A program made the position numbers and the translations under genes. A stretch of DNA of 59,561 nt from Sedimentisphaerales bacterium (GTDB lineage: Bacteria; Planctomycetota; Phycisphaerae; Sedimentisphaerales; Anaerobacaceae): assembly GCA_016930645.1 (NCBI GenBank), contig JAFGGH010000058.1:1-59561 (forward strand), in the 5' to 3' direction. The first letter of the stretch is position 1; each line of letters opens with the position of its first letter. Shown here piece after piece: positions 48,826 to 58,465 of the stretch. Below the pieces are notes generated by a model. The model saw only the letters and a program-made list of their open reading frames with translations, was not told where the DNA came from and searched no databases.

Positions 48826-49557
48826 ATGACTTCCGCAATAGAAATCAAAGATTACTCATACGCTTATGCAGACGGGACAGCCGCGCTAAAGGATATAAGT
48901 CTTATTATTGAGCACGGGCAAAAAGTTGTGTTAATAGGTCCGAACGGTGCCGGCAAATCAACACTTCTATTGGCAATGGCTGGCTTTGTTAAAGGGACAG
49001 GTAAAATATTTGTTGATGGTATCGAGGTAAATAAAAAGAACAATAAAAAAATCCGAGGCCTAATCGGCTGTTGCGTGGAAAATCCCGAAGACCAGTTGTT
49101 TATGCCCACCATATACGAGGATGTGGCTTTCGGGCCGCTTAATCTTCGTCTTGAAAAAGACGAGGTAAAAGCCCGAACAAGGCAGGCTCTTGAAACTGTC
49201 GGCCTCTGGTCTCTTGCCGACAAACCGCCTCATCACCTTTCGGCAGGCCAGAAACGCGCCGCCGCCATTGCTACCATACTTTCTATGAAACCAGGCATTA
49301 TCACTCTTGATGAACCTACAAGCAGTCTGGACCCCACATGCAGAAATAAAATTCTTCGAATTATCAGAGAACTGCCGCAAACTATTATTGTTGCTACCTG
49401 CGATATGAACTTTGCTGCGGAATTCGCCGAACACGCTGTTTTAATAGATAACGGCCAAAAAACAGCGGAGGGAGAACCTCAAAAAATTATGGCAGAGGAG
49501 CAATTAATGACCTCTCACGGGCTGGAAGTGCCGTGGAAATACCGCAAAAGCATCTGA
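48826..49557 (+). CDS. CbiO/NikO ATP-binding subunit
   Basis: GPNGAGKSTLL, LSAGQKRAAAIATILSMKPGIITLDEPTSSLDP. Confidence 0.92.
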   Translation: MTSAIEIKDYSYAYADGTAALKDISLIIEHGQKVVLIGPNGAGKSTLLLAMAGFVKGTGKIFVDGIEVNKKNNKKIRGLIGCCVENPEDQLFMPTIYEDVAFGPLNLRLEKDEVKARTRQALETVGLWSLADKPPHHLSAGQKRAAAIATILSMKPGIITLDEPTSSLDPTCRNKILRIIRELPQTIIVATCDMNFAAEFAEHAVLIDNGQKTAEGEPQKIMAEEQLMTSHGLEVPWKYRKSI

Positions 49558-49611
49558 ACTATGAACTCAGTTGAAATCCAGTCCTAAACTTTTTTATATC
49601 ATAGAGACTTC

Positions 49612-49839
49612 TTAAAAGCTCAACAAATACGCGCATATCTCAAGCGGAGCGGCAAAACAACTGTGCGGAGTTTCACCAATGACTATCAACTGCATGCAAA
49701 TAGCATCCAGCTTTTCCATACCATATGGCGAGGATGTAAAAGAATCCGCACTTTCTACTTCAGCAAACCTGTCTGCTACAATTTCACAGGCCTGTTTAAT
49801 CTGTCTGAGAACTTCCTTTGCTAACTATCTGTCAAACAT
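49612..49839 (-). pseudogene. Decayed HepT-like gene
   Basis: MFDR*LAKEVLRQIKQACEIVADRFAEVESADSFTSSPYGMEKLDAICMQLIVIGETPHSCFAAPLEICAYLLSF*: in-frame TAG at codon 5, HepT similarity lost after IGE. Confidence 0.8.
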
Positions 49840-50122
49840 ATATGCCGTCTCTGACTATATGCTGCTTCAAAACCGGATTCATCTTTTCCCGCAGCCGTAC
49901 AATATCCACAGTTATATGAAGGGTCTGCTCAATATCCTGCTTAATATCGGCTAATAAAAAAATGTCCGGTTTCTCAAGCTCAACAAAAATATCGATATCG
50001 CTGTTGTCATCAAAACTACCTTTAGCAACCGAACCAAACAGGCCAAGGGCCTTAATCCCATATTGTTGCTGATGAGATTGTTTGTAATCTTCCAGTACCG
50101 TTAAAATCTCTTCTTTTCCCAT
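49832..50122 (-). CDS. MNT-type nucleotidyltransferase
   Basis: ALGLFGSVAKGSFDDNSDIDIFVELEKP (GSX10DXD). Confidence 0.85.
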   Translation of the reverse strand: MGKEEILTVLEDYKQSHQQQYGIKALGLFGSVAKGSFDDNSDIDIFVELEKPDIFLLADIKQDIEQTLHITVDIVRLREKMNPVLKQHIVRDGIYV

Positions 50123-50372
50123 ATTATTACGGCTTTAAATAATCCTCAGTAATAAAAGTCATATCATTATCTAAAATTTGCCTCAAAGCAACTTAAACTA
50201 TACCAAATTATACATTTTTATACAATTAATAAGCCATCAAGGAGGGGAAAAAGATTTTTATAAACGAACCTGAATATTTCTTGTATACAGTATTATTGAT
50301 TTGGCGGCTTTATTTGAGTAAGATAACCTATAATTAAGTAAGGTTAATTTTTGTTGCAGGCTGGAGATTATC

Positions 50373-51134
50373 ATTAACGCTAAGAAGCTAAAAGAACTTC
50401 TGGAGCAAGTTAGACAAGGCGAAATCAGTCCTGACCAGGCTTTAGAAAAGCTTCGGCATCTGCCTTTCGAGGATTTGGGCTTTGCGCGAATCGACCATCA
50501 CAGAAATATCCGCAGAGGCTTTCCTGAAGTTATATATTGCCCCGGCAAAACAACCGAGCAAATCGTTGGTATTTTTGTGGCACTTGCCCAAAAGGGTAAT
50601 AACGTTTTAGCCACCCGCGCGGGAAAAGAAATTTACGACGCGCTTGTTGCCACAGGCAAATATGACAATTTGAAATTCGAGGAATTATCAAAAGCTATAT
50701 ATCTCGAACAGGAGAAACTGCCCCTTTCAAAAACAGCTATCCCGATAGTAACAGCAGGTACCGCTGATTTGCCGGTTGCGATGGAGGCAAAAGTAACCGC
50801 TGAAATAATGGGACAAAAAACCGAGCTGATTTGTGATGTTGGCGTGGCAGGCCTACACAGACTGTTCGATAAAGTAGAACAGCTCCAGACCGCAAACGTA
50901 CTTATAGTAGTAGCGGGTATGGAAGGAGCACTGGCGAGTGTAATCGGCGGGCTTGTCAGTTGCCCGGTTATCGCAGTGCCCACAAGTGTCGGATATGGGG
51001 CAAACTTCAAGGGCATATCGGCGCTGTTGACTATGCTGAACAGTTGTGCATCAGGCGTATCCGTTGTTAATATCGATAATGGATTTTCGGCAGGTGTGAG
51101 CGCCAGCCTGATAAACAGAAAGTGTAAAAATTAA
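50373..51134 (+). CDS. larB: LarB (nickel-pincer cofactor biosynthesis, AIR-carboxylase-like); probable ATT start
   Basis: INAKKLKELLEQVRQGEISPDQALEKLRHLPFEDLGFARIDHHRNIRRGFPEVIYCPGKT ... VAGMEGALASVIGGLVSCPVIAVPTSVGYGA. Confidence 0.88.
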   Translation: MNAKKLKELLEQVRQGEISPDQALEKLRHLPFEDLGFARIDHHRNIRRGFPEVIYCPGKTTEQIVGIFVALAQKGNNVLATRAGKEIYDALVATGKYDNLKFEELSKAIYLEQEKLPLSKTAIPIVTAGTADLPVAMEAKVTAEIMGQKTELICDVGVAGLHRLFDKVEQLQTANVLIVVAGMEGALASVIGGLVSCPVIAVPTSVGYGANFKGISALLTMLNSCASGVSVVNIDNGFSAGVSASLINRKCKN

Positions 51135-51149
51135 CAACAAAAATACACC

Positions 51150-51196
51150 ACCCCTCAAGCAGCCGCCTGAGGCATCTAAAGGCTTGAGGGCTAAAT
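51150..51196 (-). repeat. REP-like element R7 between larB and larE
   Basis: CCCTCAAGC ... GCTTGAGGG-CTAAAT. Confidence 0.8.
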
Positions 51197-51204
51197 AAAA
51201 AAAG

Positions 51205-52065
51205 ATGACCTTAGAACAAAAATATGACAAGCTAAAAGAAATATTGAGCGGTTACGGTAAACTTCTTATCGCATATTCAGGCGGGGTTGACAGCACATTT
51301 TTAGTCAGAGCCGCGTTCAATACTCTCGGAAAAGAAAAAGTTTCAGCATGTATTGCACAGGGGCCGTCGCTGCCTCAAAGCCAATATGAAAGGGCCGTTG
51401 GATTAGCCAAAGAAATCGGAGTCGATTTAATTACCATACAGGCTGATGAGATGGCGGATACCGGATACAGGGAAAACCTGGCGGACAGATGTTACCACTG
51501 TAAATCGCATTTATTCGAGCAGTTAAAAGACATTGCTGAAAAGCAGGGATTTGATGCTATAGCCTGCGGTCATAATTTCGATGACATCAAAGACTATCGG
51601 CCCGGCAACCAGGCCGCCGCCGATTACCAAATCAAGTCGCCGCTGATAGATGCCCAATTGACAAAACAGGATATAAGAAAGCTGAGCAAAAAGCTCGGCC
51701 TGCCAACTGCGGATATGCCGGCGTCTCCCTGCCTTGCTTCGAGAATTTCATACGGCCAGGAAATAACCAAAGAAAAGCTCAAACAGGTGGAACAAGCCGA
51801 AGAATTCCTGAAAAGTCTCGGCCTGACAGAATTCAGGGTACGTCACCATAATGAAATCGCAAGAATCGAAGTTGAACCTGAAGACTTCCATAGGGTAATA
51901 GAACCGGCAGCCAAAAATAAAATTATTGAAAAACTCAAAGAACTCGGGTTTAAATATATTACCCTGGATTTAGGGGGCTTTCGCAGCGGCTCATTAAATG
52001 ATATGCTCTCGGAAGAACAGAAAAACGCTTTTAGGAAAAACAAATGTCACAAGTTGAAAGAATAG
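51205..52065 (+). CDS. larE: LarE ATP-dependent sacrificial sulfur transferase
   Basis: LLIAYSGGVDSTFLVRAA, DRCYHCKSHLFEQL, ACGHNFDDIKDYRPG, PASPCLASRISYG. Confidence 0.92.
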   Translation: MTLEQKYDKLKEILSGYGKLLIAYSGGVDSTFLVRAAFNTLGKEKVSACIAQGPSLPQSQYERAVGLAKEIGVDLITIQADEMADTGYRENLADRCYHCKSHLFEQLKDIAEKQGFDAIACGHNFDDIKDYRPGNQAAADYQIKSPLIDAQLTKQDIRKLSKKLGLPTADMPASPCLASRISYGQEITKEKLKQVEQAEEFLKSLGLTEFRVRHHNEIARIEVEPEDFHRVIEPAAKNKIIEKLKELGFKYITLDLGGFRSGSLNDMLSEEQKNAFRKNKCHKLKE

Positions 52066-52481
52066 GCGTATCTCTTGAAAAAGACCTTTTATCACAGTTC
52101 GACGAGCTGATTGAGAAAAAAGGATACCCGAACCGCTCCGAGGCGATAAGAGATTTAATAAGGGAACAGTTGAGTCAAAAAGAAATGGAAAATCCGAATG
52201 CCGAAGCTGTCGCTGCGGTTTCTATCGTCTATGACCACCATGCGACACAGCTAATGCAGAAATTAACCGCCTTGCAGCACCAGCACCTTTTGCAGACTAT
52301 CAGCTCTTTGCATGTCCACCTGAATGAGCACGACTGTATGGAGATAATCGTCCTCAAGGGCAGGATTAAACATATCAACAGCACTGCCGAGCAGATGCTG
52401 AGCCATAAAGGCGTCAAGCTGGGCAAGGTCAATCTAATACCTACTCAGATACATAATCACCAAGTTGAATGTAACAGGTAA
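52044..52481 (+). CDS. nikR: NikR nickel-responsive regulator
   Basis: RIGVSLEKDLLSQFDELIEKKGYPNRSEAIRDLIR; HVHLNEHDCMEIIVLKG metal-site motif. Confidence 0.92.
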   Translation: MSQVERIGVSLEKDLLSQFDELIEKKGYPNRSEAIRDLIREQLSQKEMENPNAEAVAAVSIVYDHHATQLMQKLTALQHQHLLQTISSLHVHLNEHDCMEIIVLKGRIKHINSTAEQMLSHKGVKLGKVNLIPTQIHNHQVECNR

Positions 52482-52620
52482 AATCGGGGCTGAATATAAC
52501 CGCTGAAAACACTGGTAATTTTGTGATGAATTTGGTAATTTACAGCAACCTGCACAGTGACGAAGGTGCTTATATGGAAGATATGATTTCAAATAAAATC
52601 AGGCCTGGGAGAATGGATAT

Positions 52621-53571
52621 ATGAAAAATAGCGGTTTGGGTAAGCGTATTCTCGTAACCGGCGGCGGAGGTTTTTTAGGTTCACATCTGTGTCAGAGGCT
52701 TCTTGAACAAGGTAATGAAGTTATTTGTCTGGACAATTTCTATACGGGCAGGCGTGCGAATATTGCCCATCTCGTTTCCAATCCTATGCTTGAGGTGATA
52801 CGTCACGATGTCTGTTTTCCCCTTTATGTCGAGGTTGATGATATTTATAATCTTGCCTGTCCAGCCTCACCAATTCATTATCAGTTTGACCCGGTCCAAA
52901 CAACAAAAACTTCTGTGCACGGTGCGATAAATATGCTGGGGCTTGCCAAGCGGATTAAGGCAAAGATATTACAGGCTTCAACATCGGAAGTTTACGGTGA
53001 CCCTTCAGTTCATCCACAAGACGAAGCTTATTGGGGTAATGTAAATCCAATCGGCTTGCGTTCGTGCTATGACGAGGGTAAAAGATGCGCTGAGACGCTG
53101 TTTTTCGATTATTATCGTCAGCATAACCTTAGAATCAAGGTGGCAAGGATATTTAATACTTACGGCCCGCGAATGCATCCGAATGACGGCAGGGTTGTCA
53201 GCAACTTTATAATCCAGGCTTTGAAAAATAAAGACATTACCATTTACGGCGACGGCAGTCAGACCAGAAGTTTTTGTTATGTTGATGACCTTATTGAAGC
53301 CCTGATTATATTGATGAACAGCCCGGATGATTTTATCGGGCCTGTGAATCTCGGCAATCCGAATGAAAACACGATATTAGAGCTTGCACAAAAAATTATC
53401 AAAATGACAAAATCAAAATCCAAGATAATATATAAAGCCCTTCCAAAAGACGACCCGCATCAAAGACAGCCGAATATAACACTGGCAAAAGAAAAGTTAG
53501 GCTGGCAGCCGAAAACAAAACTCGAAGAAGGCCTAATAAAAACAATAGATTATTTCAGGCCCTTAATATGA
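52621..53571 (+). CDS. NAD-dependent epimerase, UDP-glucuronate decarboxylase-like
   Basis: [58 protein letters not shown]. Confidence 0.9.
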   Translation: MKNSGLGKRILVTGGGGFLGSHLCQRLLEQGNEVICLDNFYTGRRANIAHLVSNPMLEVIRHDVCFPLYVEVDDIYNLACPASPIHYQFDPVQTTKTSVHGAINMLGLAKRIKAKILQASTSEVYGDPSVHPQDEAYWGNVNPIGLRSCYDEGKRCAETLFFDYYRQHNLRIKVARIFNTYGPRMHPNDGRVVSNFIIQALKNKDITIYGDGSQTRSFCYVDDLIEALIILMNSPDDFIGPVNLGNPNENTILELAQKIIKMTKSKSKIIYKALPKDDPHQRQPNITLAKEKLGWQPKTKLEEGLIKTIDYFRPLI

Positions 53572-54257
53572 AGCTAAGTATTATTATACCCTGTTACAAC
53601 GAAGTTGATACAATAGAATCTTTAATAGAAGCTGTTAAGGGCTGTCCTGTTAAGGACAAAGAGATAATTTTGGTTGACGACTGCTCAACAGACGGTACGA
53701 TAGACAGGCTGAAAAAACAAGTTGAGCCTGTTATCGATAAGGTTCTTTACCATGAGAAAAATCAGGGCAAAGGGGCTGCTCTTCGAACCGGTATAAAAGA
53801 AGCTACCGGTGATATTGTAATTATTCAGGACGCAGATTTGGAGTACGACCCGCAGGAGATTCCAACGGTGATTGCCCCAATTGTAGCAGGCAGGGCCGAT
53901 GTTGTTTATGGGTCAAGATTTTTAAGCGGCTCAGCTCATCGAGTCGTATATTTCTGGCACATGCTTGGGAATAAGTTTTTAACCTTTCTCTCGAATATGT
54001 TTACCAATATAAATTTGACTGATATGGAGACCTGTTACAAAGCATTTAAGCGGGAAATAATACAGTCGATAGACATAAAAGAAAATCGATTTGGTTTTGA
54101 GCCTGAGATTACGGCCAAGGTGGCCAAAAAAAAATGCCGAATTTATGAGGTTGGCATTTCTTATTACGGCAGAACGTACGCCACAGGCAAAAAGATAGGA
54201 TGGAAAGACGGATTGTGGGCAATCAGATGTATATTAAAATACAATATTTTTGGATAA
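53568..54257 (+). CDS. Glycosyltransferase family 2 (DPM1-like)
   Basis: [33 protein letters not shown]. Confidence 0.9.
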   Translation: MKLSIIIPCYNEVDTIESLIEAVKGCPVKDKEIILVDDCSTDGTIDRLKKQVEPVIDKVLYHEKNQGKGAALRTGIKEATGDIVIIQDADLEYDPQEIPTVIAPIVAGRADVVYGSRFLSGSAHRVVYFWHMLGNKFLTFLSNMFTNINLTDMETCYKAFKREIIQSIDIKENRFGFEPEITAKVAKKKCRIYEVGISYYGRTYATGKKIGWKDGLWAIRCILKYNIFG

Positions 54258-54378
54258 CAAGAAAAACATTCGGCACCCGGACTATACGGCTGGGATGAAA
54301 ACAATCAGTTAAGTCATAATACTTTTCATACTATGGGAGACCTGGCGATTATAACACTGTAACAGGTGAACAGTACAG

Positions 54379-55596
54379 ATGAAATATAGAGAGATAATAT
54401 GGCTTTTGCCTCTTCTGGCATTTTACCTGGTTGTATGTATCGTGATCGCGGATAATTCACTCGATTATGACCAAAGCCGCTATGCAATGTATTCCGAGAA
54501 TCTTACTAAAGGCTTCTACATCCCGGCAGATACACTGTATCTCTGGAACGGCCCAGGCTATCCGATAGTTCTTATGCCTTTTGCCGCAGCAAAAATTCCA
54601 TATATATATGCCAAATACCTCAATCCTTTTTTCCTGTTTGCCGGAGTAATTTTCTTTTATCTTTTACTGCGAGAATACACAATACGAAACAAAGCTATGT
54701 TCGGCGCATATCTGCTTGGCCTATATCCTCCTTTTCTGCCGGAATTGCCGATGTTGTTAACTGAATCATTATGTGTGATGCTGGTATCGGGCTTTGCGTT
54801 TTTCGTTGTCAAATTTTACAAAAGGGGCAAACTGCGATTTTTCATCACCGCTGGAATTTTTGGTGCTTATTTGATATTAACCAAAGTCATGTTCGCTTAT
54901 GTAATAGCATTAACTATGTTATTGAGTTTTGCGTTTTGTTTGTGGAAACTACAATATCTGAAAACAGCTTTAATATGCCTGTTATCACTACTATTCTGTA
55001 CACCTTATCTCGCTTATACATATTCATTAACCGGCAGGTTTTTCTGCTGGGCCAACTCGGGAGGTTATGTTCTTTACTGGATGAGCAATCCGCATCCTGA
55101 GGAATGGGGGGATTACAGACCCTGGACTATGATTGGAAAAGATGAAAGGGTCAGTCATCACGTACCTCTTTATGAAAAGTTAAAAGAGCTTAACTATGTC
55201 GAGCAGGATGATTTGCTTAAGCAGCAGGCGTTGAAAAACATTCGAGAGCATCCTTTAAAATATCTTTCAAATTTGGTATCTAACTTCGGCAGGATGTGGT
55301 TCGATTATCCGTTTTCATATAAGTATCAAAGACCTCAGACATTGTTATATATGTTCTCAAATTCATTTCTTTTTGTCTGCCTGGTCTTGTGCTCGTATCC
55401 GTTATTCAGAAAAACAAAGGAACTGCCTGTTGAAATAATCAGCATAAGTTATTTCGGAATTATATTTATAGGTTTGTCACTTTTTGTTTATACGAACTGC
55501 CGTTATTTAGTACCTATTGTGCCAATCCTGACTGTTTTAATTTTTTATACATTTTTTGAAGTGCTTGACGTCAAGTTTAAAAACCATACTGATTAA
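54379..55596 (+). CDS. Multi-TM glycosyltransferase family 39-like protein
   Basis: N-terminal DNSLDYDQSRYAMYSENLTKGFY after TM1; many TMs. Confidence 0.65.
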   Translation: MKYREIIWLLPLLAFYLVVCIVIADNSLDYDQSRYAMYSENLTKGFYIPADTLYLWNGPGYPIVLMPFAAAKIPYIYAKYLNPFFLFAGVIFFYLLLREYTIRNKAMFGAYLLGLYPPFLPELPMLLTESLCVMLVSGFAFFVVKFYKRGKLRFFITAGIFGAYLILTKVMFAYVIALTMLLSFAFCLWKLQYLKTALICLLSLLFCTPYLAYTYSLTGRFFCWANSGGYVLYWMSNPHPEEWGDYRPWTMIGKDERVSHHVPLYEKLKELNYVEQDDLLKQQALKNIREHPLKYLSNLVSNFGRMWFDYPFSYKYQRPQTLLYMFSNSFLFVCLVLCSYPLFRKTKELPVEIISISYFGIIFIGLSLFVYTNCRYLVPIVPILTVLIFYTFFEVLDVKFKNHTD

Positions 55597-55617
55597 CAGA
55601 AGCAGTATTACAGGCAT

Positions 55618-56232
55618 TTATTTTTCAGCAGTTACCCACATATTCATAAACAGCTCGAAGAATCCGGCGTTTATCATGCTTTTATTAAAACCGGCTTTTT
55701 GAAGGTATCCGCGGACATCACTTCGACTGTAAGTGCCTTTATGGTCGTTTATTTCTTCGGCGCTAATAAGCTTTATAGAAGCCAAAGTTCTCAGAAGTTT
55801 GTCTGTCCAGAATGCGGGGGTAGTCAGTACGAATACGCCTCCGGATTTTAGTACCCTTTTTATTTCACTAAGTAAATAAACAATCAGTTGAGGGTGAATA
55901 TGTTCAAAAACAGCAAGCATAGTTACAGCATCAAAAAAATCGCTCTTAAACGGTAAAGGGGTTTCTTCTTCAATATTATGCTCAATTAGCCTAATTCCGT
56001 GTTTTTCTGCGAATTCCAGTGCTTTGTTATTTACGTTTTGTTCAATTCCGAATTTTTCCGTAAAGTCGATGTCTTTCAAAAAACGTGGGTAGTTCCCACA
56101 TCCAATATCCAGCACCTTGTCTCTATGACGAATAGGCTGAAGTTTTTTGTAAGCAATGTGACGCCTTCGTGCGGCAAGATACTTATCAAATAGCCCGTCA
56201 CCGCGAACCACATTTATTTTTTCTTCGGTCAC
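55618..56232 (-). CDS. Class I SAM-dependent methyltransferase
   Basis: KVLDIGCGNYPRFLKDI, DAVTMLAVFEHI, GGVFVLTTPAFW. Confidence 0.85.
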   Translation of the reverse strand: MTEEKINVVRGDGLFDKYLAARRRHIAYKKLQPIRHRDKVLDIGCGNYPRFLKDIDFTEKFGIEQNVNNKALEFAEKHGIRLIEHNIEEETPLPFKSDFFDAVTMLAVFEHIHPQLIVYLLSEIKRVLKSGGVFVLTTPAFWTDKLLRTLASIKLISAEEINDHKGTYSRSDVRGYLQKAGFNKSMINAGFFELFMNMWVTAEK

Positions 56233-56382
56233 AATCAGAAAAACCCAATATTTTATTTATTTTTTATATTCCGGCAAGTTAAAACATTTTGAATTTTAAT
56301 ACGCAAAATCAGTTAGCTCCCGTTTTTTCACAACTATACAATCAAAATTCTAAGTTCAATATAGTAACATTCATACAATTTG

Positions 56383-58359
56383 CTATTGTTCTCTATGACC
56401 TAACAGGTCTAAAACAAATATACGCCCATCATTATAAATCTTCTTTTTGCTTTTTTCAAGTCTCCTAAGGTTATCCTGAAAGTCAAAAGTACACTTCGCT
56501 TGAGCCGCAACCCATGGAGATGGATGCTTAAGTCTTTCTAAGTAAAATCTTTTAGGGAAATTTGCTTCGTCAGCATAAGAATACGCAACATATCTGACTG
56601 ATTTCGAGATTAAATATTCTGATAGAGGTTCTGCCCCTTTGAAAAACGGCATTCCCGGCGGCGGGCTTGCACCACCCGAATAGTCTGAAATGAAAATGGT
56701 ATTCCGCTTAAAGTCCAGCAAGAAGGGGTAAGATAATCTGGTCAGTACCGTCTCTCCCGCCGGTATCGATTGCTGCATCCTTAGATATCGAGCCCTTAAT
56801 TCATCTGAAGGGATGCATCTTGGATCCGTATTGAATTCATCTTTTTGTAAACTTAAATTAGAACTACTGCAACCAAATTTTATAGCCTCAATATGATCGT
56901 TAAACCGACTTTTTAAGATAGGCCATCTGTTGCCTATAATCACACATGCCACAGACACAACTACAAATACATAGGTATAACGTTTAAATCTTCTTTCAGC
57001 TTTTAAAGTCGAGTTGGCCAAAATAGACATCATCAATATGATTATCGTGGCATAGCTTGATGCAAAACTATAACGTGGATATAAACCTCTAGTGATTATA
57101 AACAAAAATATTGCGTTGAAAGCTGCGCTAATTGTAAAAGCCAATGCTACATTATACCCGTTACATATTTTTAAAGAACGAGATCTTAAATTAGCGATAG
57201 CAAGAGCTATAAATGAAATCACATATGGATTAGCCATCTGATCGGTAAGCATGTTAGATACCTCGGTGAATGTAAGCCCGAATGTATGGGACGGGAAAGT
57301 TCCATATGCTGAACCATGGTAACCTCTGCCGAATAAGGGAAATAAAAATGTCCCGGATGATTGGTACATAGAAATCATCCAAGGTAGAAGAAAAACTCCT
57401 ACCAGGCCGGATGAAATAAGAAACTCACAAACGACCTTTTTCTTATGGTCAGATTTTATAAAAAATAAAAAGTAGTTCAAGACATACAAAACTCCACAAA
57501 CAGGAATAAAGCTGGTTTTCAACGAACAAATCGAGGCTGTAATTAAAGCTATAACAAAAATACGCGACCCAAAAACATTTGATTGAAAATCTTTACAATC
57601 CAACACCCTGAACAAACTAATAAAAAGAGCCAAAGGAACCATCACCGCAGTAACATTCGGACCTTTTTGTGGAATCAACAAAAAGAAAATAAGAATAAAC
57701 ATCGCTGCTTTCCTTGGTATATCTTTATCTTTAAAATACCCCAAGAGTAACCCTATAGTTATTAAAACACCAAGGCCGGGGTCGATTATTGTCAAGTTTT
57801 GCTCTGAAAGCACACTCAAAATAAACGTATGTAAAAACGACTGCCCACCCAGTGAAGCAACAATTCTTCTTTCACTGAAAGGATCTGGTCCCAGGGATCC
57901 GGTTTGCAGCATTTTGTGTGGGAATACGAAATACGCATGAAAGTCATCATGCATGTTAAAAGTACTCCTAAAAACCCACCCACCATACTGCAAAAAAACT
58001 AAAATAAGAACTAATAAAACGCTAATAACAACCACTTTGTTTTTACAATGATTTTTAATAAAATGATATGGTGAGTTGTTTTTCCATAACTTAATCTTAA
58101 ATATAGTATGTAACCAAAACAAAAACCCTATTAGTAAATAGACTAAGACCGTTGCCTTTGAAATAAAAGCAAAAATATTTAATATACCTCCAATAACAAC
58201 GCTAAAGGCAAGCCCCCAACTCGCTTTTTGTCCCCAGTCAATTTGATATCCGGCAAAAAGAGCACGTTTGATCACTTCTCCCCAACCTATAAACGAAAGA
58301 AGAATAGTAACGCCCCATAAGCAAGGAAAGAAAAATGAAACCATTTTATTCGCTCCCAT
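56383..58359 (-). CDS. Multi-TM membrane protein, probable glycosyltransferase/polysaccharide function
   Basis: Many TMs, C-terminal soluble domain; sits among glycosyltransferases. Confidence 0.55.
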   Translation of the reverse strand: MGANKMVSFFFPCLWGVTILLSFIGWGEVIKRALFAGYQIDWGQKASWGLAFSVVIGGILNIFAFISKATVLVYLLIGFLFWLHTIFKIKLWKNNSPYHFIKNHCKNKVVVISVLLVLILVFLQYGGWVFRSTFNMHDDFHAYFVFPHKMLQTGSLGPDPFSERRIVASLGGQSFLHTFILSVLSEQNLTIIDPGLGVLITIGLLLGYFKDKDIPRKAAMFILIFFLLIPQKGPNVTAVMVPLALFISLFRVLDCKDFQSNVFGSRIFVIALITASICSLKTSFIPVCGVLYVLNYFLFFIKSDHKKKVVCEFLISSGLVGVFLLPWMISMYQSSGTFLFPLFGRGYHGSAYGTFPSHTFGLTFTEVSNMLTDQMANPYVISFIALAIANLRSRSLKICNGYNVALAFTISAAFNAIFLFIITRGLYPRYSFASSYATIIILMMSILANSTLKAERRFKRYTYVFVVVSVACVIIGNRWPILKSRFNDHIEAIKFGCSSSNLSLQKDEFNTDPRCIPSDELRARYLRMQQSIPAGETVLTRLSYPFLLDFKRNTIFISDYSGGASPPPGMPFFKGAEPLSEYLISKSVRYVAYSYADEANFPKRFYLERLKHPSPWVAAQAKCTFDFQDNLRRLEKSKKKIYNDGRIFVLDLLGHREQ

Positions 58360-58465
58360 AGAAAAAAAAGTTTTAGCAATTGTTTATGTGCCTTCCCATC
58401 ACAGTTACTCAATGGCAGTATTTCTCGAACGATATTCAATTCTTCCCTGGCGGGCATCTGGTATT

